From an uncultured Acetatifactor sp. (GTDB lineage Bacteria > Bacillota > Clostridia > Lachnospirales > Lachnospiraceae), in NCBI GenBank assembly GCA_910577035.1, contig CAJTKW010000093.1, forward strand, positions 1 to 12,344: a stretch of DNA of 12,344 bases, written 5' to 3'. The position numbers were made by a program, and so were the translations under genes. Positions within the stretch are counted from its first letter, which is position 1, and each line of letters begins with the position of its first letter. The notes beneath the pieces are model-generated. The model saw only the letters and a program-made list of their open reading frames with translations, had not been told where the DNA came from and searched no databases. Positions 7,445 to 12,344 of this stretch are shown piece after piece.

Positions 7445-7495
7445 AGGAACCCAGTAAAATCAAGGGGTTGCACTAACTTGTCCCCTTATTTTTTT
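7433..7495. terminator. Two-tiered palindrome with T-run at the chromosome/element junction
   Basis: The outer stem of 12 bp pairs GGGACAAGTTAG (7433-7444) with CTAACTTGTCCC (7473-7484). A symmetric 3x3 internal loop (AGG, GCA) leads to an inner 5-bp stem AACCC/GGGTT (7448-7452, 7465-7469) with a 12-nt loop. TTATTTTTTT follows at 7486-7495. In RNA this would work as an intrinsic terminator on the plus strand. As DNA it lies exactly where the DUF4253-type frame is cut, so it may be the end of the inserted element. A second small palindrome, GCCCTT-AA-AAGGGC, follows at 7496-7509. Confidence 0.7.
7448..7469. repeat. Core repeat, copy 2 (partner at 12-33)
   Basis: The central 22 bp of the junction palindrome, identical to 12-33 except for one base (G at 7464 against C at 28). 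The two copies are direct repeats about 7.4 kb apart. Between them lie the ABC pair, pgi, the hydrolase gene and the truncated DUF4253-type gene. Confidence 0.75.
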
Positions 7496-8019
7496 GCCCT
7501 TAAAAGGGCGAACGGAATCACCGCATTTCTGGTTTCCGTCTGGGAGCCGTACATATATTGCTGGCCAGCAGTATGAAAGTCTGATAGCGATTAAAGCAAC
7601 CATACCATCCTCTGGTGATGGATTTGAAGGTCCGAAGTCCTTATAAATGCTGACGGGTTGCAACGGGGGCGTTGTAATATTGGTTGACAGGTTTCGGCTG
7701 GGTTTAATGTGAACCGGGCGCCATGGGAGGGTTAAACCTGTGTTTCTGTACCATGGGAACAAATGAGATTTATTTACGGAAAGCCGGGGAACTTACAGCG
7801 CCCATATTGTTGTGATGGTTTTGAAGTTTTTGTGTAGCGGAGTTTTTGATTTTTGTAGATGGCATATCGTTTCGTTCGGAAACAAATAGTTCTGTTTTGC
7901 AGGGAGAGGCACGGGCTGTTACGCCTGGGGCCGGTCTCTGTAAAATCCCAGGGTTAGTTCAGTGACGGAGAAACAATGGATAGTCCGGTCTGCGGGCCGG
8001 TGGAAGGGACGGGATATAG
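7485..8019. other. Non-coding element-end region with palindromes
   Basis: About 535 bp without a convincing gene on either strand. It contains GCCCTT/AAGGGC (7496-7509), a 12-bp perfect palindrome TGCTGGCCAGCA (7559-7570), and an 8-bp inverted repeat ACAGGTTT/AAACCTGT (7687-7694, 7734-7741) enclosing GGTT/AACC. A consensus -35 TTGACA occurs at 7684-7689, overlapping that repeat, but only a weak -10 follows (TAATGT, 15 bp spacing). The promoter of the symE-like/par operon must lie here or be internal, yet I cannot place it firmly. Recombinase arm sites, an origin of transfer or operator sites would be plausible contents; none is shown. Confidence 0.5.
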
Positions 8020-8262
8020 ATGAAGAAGGATGTTCGGAAGATTAAGGTGTATGAGCAGAGCGGGCGTAATTATAAGCCGACGCCTGCAATTATGTTGAAG
8101 GGGCTGTGGCTGGAAGAGCTGGGCTTTGGGGCGGGGACGCTCTTGACAGTCCGGTGCGAGGAAGGGAAGCTGGTCATTGAGCCGAGGGAGTCGGTGGATT
8201 ACATTGATGCGTTTGAGGAACAGCAGTTAAGCATGGTAGCAGAGAGGAAAGTGAGGTTTTGA
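8020..8262 (+). CDS. SymE-like small protein (AbrB-superfamily fold)
   Basis: An 80-residue protein. Its segment YKPTPAIMLKGLWLEELGF (about 17-35), followed by GTLLTVRCEEGKLVIEP, matches the SymE toxin pattern (P-x-x-x-LKGxWLEExGF, then TVR-x-x-x-G-x-LVI). SymE of E. coli is an SOS-induced protein related in fold to AbrB and restrained by antisense RNA SymR. In elements of Clostridia such genes often travel with parA, where a DNA-binding or regulatory role may be more likely than toxicity; that is inference. The ATG has GGAAGGGA at 8002-8009 upstream, about 10 bp away. ParA starts only 3 bp after its stop, so it is the first gene of the par operon. No antisense promoter for a SymR-like RNA was recognised. 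Confidence 0.75.
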   Translation: MKKDVRKIKVYEQSGRNYKPTPAIMLKGLWLEELGFGAGTLLTVRCEEGKLVIEPRESVDYIDAFEEQQLSMVAERKVRF

Positions 8263-8265
8263 TAT

Positions 8266-9051
8266 ATGGGCAAGATTTATATGATCGGTTCACAAAAAGG
8301 GGGTACGGCGAAGACGACGACTACGTTCAATCTGGCGTACTGCCTGCGGAAGATGGGGAAAAGGGTTCTGGCTGTGGATTTTGACAGCCAGGCAAATTTG
8401 ACAACATGCTTCGGCGTGGAGGATACGGGGGTTTTGGATGATACTATCGGGCATCTGATGATGGTGCAGATTGAGGACATGAAGCTGCCGTCCCCGAAGA
8501 AGTACATACGGACGAAGGACGGGGTGGACTTCATCCCATCGTCTATTTATCTGTCGATGGTGGATGCGAAGCTGCGGCTGGAGATGGGGGCGGAGAAGAT
8601 GCTGTCCGGGATTCTGGAGCCGCTGCGGGAGAAGTATGATTACATTCTGATTGATACCTGCCCGTCCCTTGGGACTTTGACAATCAATGCGTTGGCGGCT
8701 GCCGATGAGGTCATTATCACGGTGAACCCCCAGCTTCTGGCTATGATGGGGATGCAGGATTTCCTGCGGACGGTGGTGAAGATCAGGAAGCGGATCAATC
8801 CGGGGCTGGGGATTGCGGGCATTCTGATGACCATGTGCGAGTCCAGGACGAAGCTGTGCAGGGTTCTGACGGAAGAAGTGACGGAGAGCTTCCAGGAGCA
8901 GATACGGGTGTTTGAGACCAGGATTCCCAGTACGGTGAAGGTAGGGGAGAGCATTTATTACAGCCTGCCGGTGGCGGAGTACAGCCCGAAGGCGAGCGCG
9001 GGGATGGCTTACAGAAAGTTTGCAAAGGAGTTGGTTTCGTATGAAGGCTAA
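8266..9051 (+). CDS. parA: ParA/Soj-type partition ATPase
   Basis: A 261-residue deviant-Walker-A ATPase that would segregate or stabilise the element together with ParB. Motifs are KGGTAKTTT at 11-19 (signature Lys11 and P-loop Lys16), Walker A' VLAVDFDSQANLT at 34-46, and Walker B YILIDTCPS at 126-134 with Asp130. The region VNPQLLAMMGMQDFL (153-167) is typical of ParA. It has no N-terminal helix-turn-helix extension, so it is the short, Soj-like form and should not act alone as a specific repressor. GAGG at 8253-8256 lies 9 bp before ATG. The gene lies 3 bp after the symE-like gene and overlaps parB by 11 bp, giving tight coupling. Its G-rich codons differ clearly from the ABC genes and the downstream cargo. 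Confidence 0.95.
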   Translation: MGKIYMIGSQKGGTAKTTTTFNLAYCLRKMGKRVLAVDFDSQANLTTCFGVEDTGVLDDTIGHLMMVQIEDMKLPSPKKYIRTKDGVDFIPSSIYLSMVDAKLRLEMGAEKMLSGILEPLREKYDYILIDTCPSLGTLTINALAAADEVIITVNPQLLAMMGMQDFLRTVVKIRKRINPGLGIAGILMTMCESRTKLCRVLTEEVTESFQEQIRVFETRIPSTVKVGESIYYSLPVAEYSPKASAGMAYRKFAKELVSYEG

Positions 9052-10042
9052 TGGGACGAAGAGGAAGATTTTTAATGACGCTGTGGACCTGCTGGCGGGG
9101 GCGGAAGAGGTTTCTGCTGTAGAGAATGGGATTAGGATGTTGCCCATTGACGGTATCCGCCCGTTCCGGAGGCATCCGTTCCGGCTGTATGAGGGGGAGC
9201 GTCTGGAGGATATGGTGGAGAGCATTAAGGAGCATGGGGTTCTGAATCCGGTGATCGTGTGGCAGGAGGGGGACGGGTATGAGATGCTTGCGGGACATAA
9301 CCGGCAGGTGGCGGGGAGGCTGGCAGGCTTGACGGAGATTCCGGCCATTGTGAAGACGGATCTGACGGAAGAGGACGCTTATGTGTATGTGATTGAGACC
9401 AATGTGATACAGAGGGGATTTGCGGAGCTTCTGCCCAGTGAGAAGGCGGCGGTGCTGGCGGAGCGGTATGAGAAGGTCAGCAGCCAGGGGCGGCGGAATG
9501 ATATTTTGGAGGAGATCGCAAGGCTGAATGGGCAGGACATGGCGGGGACTTGTGGACATGATGTCCACAGGTTGAAGAGCCGGGATGCCATTGGGGAAGA
9601 GTATGGGATGACCGGGAGGAATATTGCCAGGTATATGCGGGTGCAGAAGCTGGAGGAGCCTTTGAAGGGGCGGCTGGACGAGGGAACGCTGCCTTTGGTG
9701 GCGGCGGTGGATTTGTCTTATCTGTCGGAGAAGGAGCAGGAAGTGGTGTCCGGGCTGGCGGAGCAGGGCAGGATTAAGCTGGATGCGAAGACGGCGAAGT
9801 GCGTCAGGGGCATGGCGGGGAATGTGACGGAAGAGGCGGTGCTGGGGGCACTGGATGGCGGGAAAGGGAAGAAGGCGGCTGCCGGAAGGAGCGTGAGGCT
9901 GCCGGCGGAGGTGTATGAGAGGTATTTTGGGAGTGTGAAGCCTGCGGATGTGGCGGGTATCGTGGAGGACGCGCTGGCGGCGTGGTTCGGGAAAGGGGGA
10001 GTGGCTGATGTTCCGGACGGAAGAGATCGGGAGGCTGGATAG
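9041..10042 (+). CDS. parB: ParB/Spo0J-type partition protein
   Basis: A 333-residue DNA-binding partner of ParA. The N-terminal ParB domain starts near residue 33 (LPIDGIRPF) and includes AGHNRQVAG at 84-92, in place of the common GERRxRA of the CTP-binding box, and ETNVIQRGFAELLPSEKA at 119-136, the third conserved box. A helix-turn-helix follows at about 183-203 (IGEEYGMTGRNIARYMRVQKL in its core). A short C-terminal region (about 286-316) is probably for dimerisation. ATG at 9041 was chosen over an upstream TTG in frame because AAGGAG at 9025-9030 sits 10 bp before it. The start overlaps the parA stop by 11 bp. Its coding sequence contains a perfect palindrome (9551-9569) that may be a binding site. 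Noc-like or sporulation Spo0J roles are less likely here. Confidence 0.93.
   Translation: MKANGTKRKIFNDAVDLLAGAEEVSAVENGIRMLPIDGIRPFRRHPFRLYEGERLEDMVESIKEHGVLNPVIVWQEGDGYEMLAGHNRQVAGRLAGLTEIPAIVKTDLTEEDAYVYVIETNVIQRGFAELLPSEKAAVLAERYEKVSSQGRRNDILEEIARLNGQDMAGTCGHDVHRLKSRDAIGEEYGMTGRNIARYMRVQKLEEPLKGRLDEGTLPLVAAVDLSYLSEKEQEVVSGLAEQGRIKLDAKTAKCVRGMAGNVTEEAVLGALDGGKGKKAAAGRSVRLPAEVYERYFGSVKPADVAGIVEDALAAWFGKGGVADVPDGRDREAG
9551..9569. other. Candidate parS-like centromere inside parB
   Basis: A perfect inverted repeat, TGTGGACA and TGTCCACA around a 3-bp TGA centre, lies within parB. Chromosomal parS sites are 16-bp palindromes beginning TGT and ending ACA, and in Bacillus subtilis one lies inside spo0J (parB) itself. 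Symmetry, size and location fit; the actual bases differ from the chromosomal parS consensus, as expected for an element-specific ParB. The role is inferred. Confidence 0.4.
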
Positions 10043-10289
10043 GTCTTATTTTAACATTATTCTGGCGGAGGAATATGATGTGACGCTCCAGTCGAAGAAT
10101 ACGGGGCATATCTGGTATATCCATAATCCGGAGTATCCGGGGGAGGGGGAGTGTATTATTTTCCATAAGCACAGGGCTTCCCAGCCGTATCATCAGCATG
10201 GGAGGGCCAGGAGTCTGGGGCAGGCGGTACGGAGCATTATGGGGCATGATGTGTTCCAGATGAATGGGCGGAAGCGTGTGCGGCAGTAA
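10008..10289 (+). CDS. Conserved small protein at the end of the par operon
   Basis: A 93-residue protein that I cannot name. It starts at ATG 10008 with AAGGGGGA at 9993-10000 seven bases before it, and overlaps the end of parB by 35 bp; an earlier in-frame start at 9948 lacks this support. Visible features are an acidic N-terminus, a beta-rich centre (DVTLQSKNTGHIWYIHNP, ECIIFHKH) rich in aromatic and His residues, and a basic C-terminal end (NGRKRVRQ). It has no membrane segment or signal peptide. Similar short proteins with a QSKNTGHxW motif occur, as far as I remember, near ParA/ParB in Firmicutes elements. That and the tight overlap suggest a role linked to maintenance of the element, but the function is unknown. 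Confidence 0.75.
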   Translation: MFRTEEIGRLDRSYFNIILAEEYDVTLQSKNTGHIWYIHNPEYPGEGECIIFHKHRASQPYHQHGRARSLGQAVRSIMGHDVFQMNGRKRVRQ

Positions 10290-10387
10290 ATGTGGCGGAG
10301 CAAATGAGGGGATGCTTGTATTGGTCTGGCACAAAAGAGGCAGGAGTTAAAAAGAATCTGGGTAAAGTAAACTTATAATATTATTGG

Positions 10388-10420
10388 AGAGTTCGTCAGT
10401 GTATGGCGGACTCTTTTTTT
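10388..10420 (+). terminator. Rho-independent terminator of the par operon
   Basis: A 10-bp stem (10388-10397 with 10405-10414, two G-U pairs) and a 7-nt loop are followed by a T-run to 10420. It lies about 100 bp after the last par-operon gene and just before the promoter of the cargo cassette, so it separates the two transcription units. Confidence 0.82.
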
Positions 10421-10443
10421 AACAGAAATCCGGATAGTAATTA

Positions 10444-10472
10444 TTGTGGGAATAGTGAATTGGCTGTATAAT
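10444..10472 (+). promoter_or_regulatory. Sigma-A type promoter of the cargo cassette
   Basis: -35 TTGTGG (10444-10449) and a consensus -10 TATAAT (10467-10472) are 17 bp apart. A start near 10479 leaves a leader of about 45 nt before the ATG at 10524. It follows the par-operon terminator directly. Confidence 0.65.
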
Positions 10473-10523
10473 AGGTCTAAGAGAGTTTATCTTGAAGCCA
10501 GATAATTAGTCGGAGGGATTGGA

Positions 10524-10940
10524 ATGAACTTTTTTGATATGTGTTATGAATTATTTATGAGGACATCCAAGTACCATGATTTGGGTAAAGATGTTCTGAA
10601 TTACAATAAAGTGATAAATTATATGAATAATTTCTATGGCGTGAACCGGAAAGAGATTGAAAAATTTATAGTTGATGTCCGTATGGATAATCCGGTTTAT
10701 TCAGCGATGCAACAGATTGTTAAGGTTGTGGCAAGCAATATACCTTTGAGGCGGTTAGAAGAACTTTATCCAAATGAGTTATATAATGAACTATGTGGAG
10801 AAATATACAATGTTGTCTTAAAAGGCGCATATGACAGTGTCAAATTATTGAATGAATTAACTGCGGATGAAGAATTAGAGCTTTCTAAGAGATTTGCAAA
10901 TGGAGACAGCAGTATTTTTACGCAATATAAGTTAATATGA
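10524..10940 (+). CDS. Unrecognised helical protein, cargo cassette gene 1
   Basis: A 138-residue protein that I do not recognise. GGAGG at 10512-10516 lies 7 bp before the ATG. The sequence is almost entirely helix-forming, without a signal peptide, membrane segment, obvious metal site or nucleotide-binding loop. It has a hydrophobic, aromatic N-terminus (MNFFDMCYELF), a central helix PVYSAMQQIVKVVASNI (57-73) and an acidic stretch TADEELELSKRF (about 113-124). Codon use is AT-rich compared with the par operon immediately upstream, which points to separate origin. It has its own promoter (10444-10472), and the HNH gene begins 101 bp after its stop with no terminator between them, so the two may be co-transcribed. 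A partner or regulator of the nuclease is one possibility; nothing in the sequence proves it. Confidence 0.75.
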   Translation: MNFFDMCYELFMRTSKYHDLGKDVLNYNKVINYMNNFYGVNRKEIEKFIVDVRMDNPVYSAMQQIVKVVASNIPLRRLEELYPNELYNELCGEIYNVVLKGAYDSVKLLNELTADEELELSKRFANGDSSIFTQYKLI

Positions 10941-11041
10941 AGTGAGCGGATATTTTAATCTGTGATACCATGGCAGCATAGCTGATTCAAGTACAGCCGA
11001 TTAGCCGGTGAACGAAGTTTTACATATAAGATGAAGGTGAT

Positions 11042-11824
11042 GTGTTGGATAGAACGGGAATAAAATGGTCAAAGGAAGAGACAATACTTGCGTTTGATTT
11101 GTATTGTAGAACTTCGTTCGGCAAAATCAATTCGTCCAATAAAGATATAATGGAGCTGGCTGGTTTAATGGGGAGGACTCCGGGAGCGGTGGCGCTTAAA
11201 ATGCATAATCTGGCTCATTATGACCCGGAGCTTAGGAAAAGAAATGTTACGGCAATGGCTCATGGAAGCAAGCTGGATGCTTCGGTATGGGAAGAGTTCA
11301 GCAGTAACTGGGAAAACTTATCTTATCAGGCAAGATGCATATTGGCGAATTTAAAGAGTGAGAGTATTGATAAAGTTGTGAATGAGCCGGAAATTGTTAT
11401 GCTTCCGGAGGGCGGAGTCCGGGAACAGTTGGTCAAAAGTCGAATTGGTCAGGACTTCTTTAGGATGGCAGTATTAAATTCATATGAGAATAAGTGCTGC
11501 ATTACTGGGCTGGCTATTCCTGAACTTCTTGTAGCAAGCCATATTAAGCCTTGGAAAGATGCGGACAGCAGAACAGAGCGGACAAATCCGATGAATGGTC
11601 TTACGCTGAATGCGCTCCATGATAAAGCATTTGACAGGGGATTGATAACGGTTACTCCAGATTATATTATTAAGGTTTCGTCTGAAATAAAGCCATCTAT
11701 GGAGGGAGATACGGTGGAGGACTGGCTGTTGAGTTTTGCCAATCAAAAAATCAGGATGCCAAATAAATTTTTCCCCAGAAAAGAGTTTTTGGAATTTCAT
11801 AATGATGTGGTTTTCAAAACATGA
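11042..11824 (+). CDS. HNH endonuclease, restriction-type
   Basis: A 260-residue nuclease in two parts. The N-terminal region (about 8-95, WSKEETILAFDLYC to SNWENL) is the conserved segment found before HNH domains in many bacterial putative restriction endonucleases. It contains GRTPGAVALKMHNLA (44-58), which looks like a DNA-contacting helix pair. The C-terminal HNH_2-type domain (about 130-215) contains RIGQDFFRMAVLNSYENKCCITG, then SHIKPW with His167, and NPMNGLTLNALHDKAFDRG (182-200), whose Asn and His residues complete the metal site. The start is GTG at 11042 or TTG at 11045. The ribosome binding site AAGGTGAT (11034-11041) has better spacing for the TTG; no ATG fits. It would cut DNA in the cytoplasm. 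No methyltransferase is in view, so it may target modified or foreign DNA, or act with its neighbours. Confidence 0.88.
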   Translation: MLDRTGIKWSKEETILAFDLYCRTSFGKINSSNKDIMELAGLMGRTPGAVALKMHNLAHYDPELRKRNVTAMAHGSKLDASVWEEFSSNWENLSYQARCILANLKSESIDKVVNEPEIVMLPEGGVREQLVKSRIGQDFFRMAVLNSYENKCCITGLAIPELLVASHIKPWKDADSRTERTNPMNGLTLNALHDKAFDRGLITVTPDYIIKVSSEIKPSMEGDTVEDWLLSFANQKIRMPNKFFPRKEFLEFHNDVVFKT

Positions 11825-11837
11825 TTTGGGGCTGATG
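11825..11837 (+). repeat. 13-bp direct repeat, left copy
   Basis: TTTGGGGCTGATG directly after the HNH stop codon; the identical 13 bp recurs at 12330-12342, 33 bp after the next gene's stop. The pair brackets the 130-residue gene. One 13-mer match in a window of this size is not rare by chance, so only the placement makes it of interest. Confidence 0.4.
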
Positions 11838-11903
11838 GTATGCACAGAAGTAAATAGATTTGATGGATAAATGAAACTTTGAAAGTACAAGGGAGGAATT
11901 TTT

Positions 11904-12296
11904 ATGCCAAGAGCAGGAGACATATTTACAGTTACTTTGAAGCCGTCCCATTTAGGATGGGGTACATACCGTTATACTGATACCCGTGATCCGATTTACG
12001 GGGAGGGTTATATTAAAATACCAAGGCGGTATGCAGAGCGGTTTGGTATATTTAATGACAATCATCCCACGGCAAATCCCAGGTATCGCTGTGTTGCTGT
12101 AAATGGACGTTATTCTGGTATTTTGCTTGCACAGGGATGTAGCTGTGCAGGGGATGTTTATGCGAAGCAGTTTGCGGAAGAAGGAAACTTAAAGGGTATC
12201 GGTAACTGGTACAGAAGTGTTGGCGCACAAGAGGGTGGAGAAGTCAGGGTGACTTTTACTTCCCCTAACAGTCTTGAGATTGAGTATCTTGGATAG
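11904..12296 (+). CDS. Small beta-rich protein next to the HNH nuclease
   Basis: A 130-residue protein with GGGAGG at 11891-11896, 7 bp before ATG. It begins MPRAGDIFTVTLKPSHLGWGTYRY and has a conserved-looking block YGEGYIKIPRRYAERFGI (about 32-49). A second block, AGDVYAKQFAEEGNLKGIGNWYRS (about 81-104), leads to a final strand pair EVRVTFTSPNSLEIEYL. The alternation of strands with short helices recalls pseudo-barrel DNA-binding domains (B3 or AbrB-like), as found in some restriction enzymes, but that is a guess from pattern. It has no nuclease motif or signal peptide. It sits 79 bp after the HNH gene in the same direction, so it could be the specificity or partner subunit of the same system. 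Function unknown. Confidence 0.8.
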   Translation: MPRAGDIFTVTLKPSHLGWGTYRYTDTRDPIYGEGYIKIPRRYAERFGIFNDNHPTANPRYRCVAVNGRYSGILLAQGCSCAGDVYAKQFAEEGNLKGIGNWYRSVGAQEGGEVRVTFTSPNSLEIEYLG

Positions 12297-12329
12297 GTGA
12301 TGGATTAGTCAAAAGTTGTTTATATTGTG

Positions 12330-12342
12330 TTTGGGGCTGATG
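12330..12342 (+). repeat. 13-bp direct repeat, right copy
   Basis: Identical to 11825-11837. It sits at the end of the window, so what follows cannot be seen. No gene starts between 12297 and the window end. Confidence 0.4.
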
Positions 12343-12344
12343 AT

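Larger units (their letters stand above)
7433..12344. mobile_element. Left part of a probable integrative (conjugative) element
   Basis: From the gene-breaking palindrome at 7433 onward the DNA no longer looks like ordinary chromosome. It contains a non-coding end region, a symE-like/parA/parB/small-gene operon of the kind carried by integrative and conjugative elements in Clostridia, and an AT-richer cargo cassette. Chromosomal partition operons of this phylum normally sit near the origin beside rRNA-modification genes and do not follow a SymE-like gene, which argues for a mobile copy. No integrase, relaxase or coupling protein lies in the window, and the right end is not reached, so the element type and limits are inferred. 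A plasmid-derived island is the main alternative. Confidence 0.6.

Noticed and set aside
7687..7741. Inverted repeat considered as an origin of transfer
   Set aside because: No relaxase gene or recognisable nick-site sequence is next to it; short arms with a 39-bp spacer are weak evidence.
8276..8325. ParA P-loop KGGTAKT with Ala instead of Gly, considered as a broken ATPase
   Set aside because: Ala at this position is an allowed variant of the deviant Walker A motif, and all other ParA motifs are intact.
8290..9348. Long minus-strand open frame (352 codons) opposite parA and parB, with another at 8795-9568
   Set aside because: Shadow of the G-rich codons of parA/parB. The product is rich in Pro, His, Arg and Leu with no family resemblance, and the plus strand has complete motifs.
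10374..10379. Perfect TATAAT just before the par-operon terminator, possible attenuator or small-RNA promoter
   Set aside because: No acceptable -35 lies 16-18 bp upstream, and the DNA there is AT-rich enough for a chance match.

Overview
The window looks like chromosome from a Gram-positive anaerobe of the Clostridia, most likely a Lachnospiraceae-type gut bacterium. This rests on strong AAGGAG-type ribosome binding sites before nearly every gene, sigma-A style promoters, and the kinds of proteins present. No rRNA or tRNA gene and no CRISPR array was seen, so the genus is not fixed.

Region 1 (1-3540) is an AT-rich, translationally coupled pair of ABC exporter half-transporters that should form a heterodimer. 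Palindromic DNA lies on both sides of it. Region 2 (3541-4215) holds palindromes, the decayed remains of an RmlD-like NAD(P)-dependent sugar-nucleotide reductase gene, and the promoter of the next gene. Region 3 (4216-7444) is ordinary chromosome: pgi (glucose-6-phosphate isomerase) with a strong terminator, a convergent alpha/beta hydrolase gene, and the first part of a DUF4253-type gene.

The DUF4253-type reading frame is cut off at 7433, where a two-tiered palindrome with a T-run begins. The palindrome carries a 22-bp core (7448-7469) that recurs with one mismatch at 12-33. From here the character changes: about 535 bp of non-coding DNA with palindromes, then a compact, G-rich symE-like / parA / parB / small-gene operon (8020-10289). 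This resembles the maintenance end of an integrative and conjugative element. I read 7433 onward as the left part of such an element, inserted in or next to the DUF4253 gene. The integrase and transfer genes would be beyond the window.

Behind the par operon and its terminator comes an AT-richer cargo cassette (10444-12296) with its own promoter: an unrecognised helical protein, an HNH endonuclease, and a small beta-rich protein. A restriction or defence role is plausible but unproven. The observations most worth testing are this cassette, a 19-bp palindrome inside parB that could be a parS-type centromere, and the repeated core at the element boundary.
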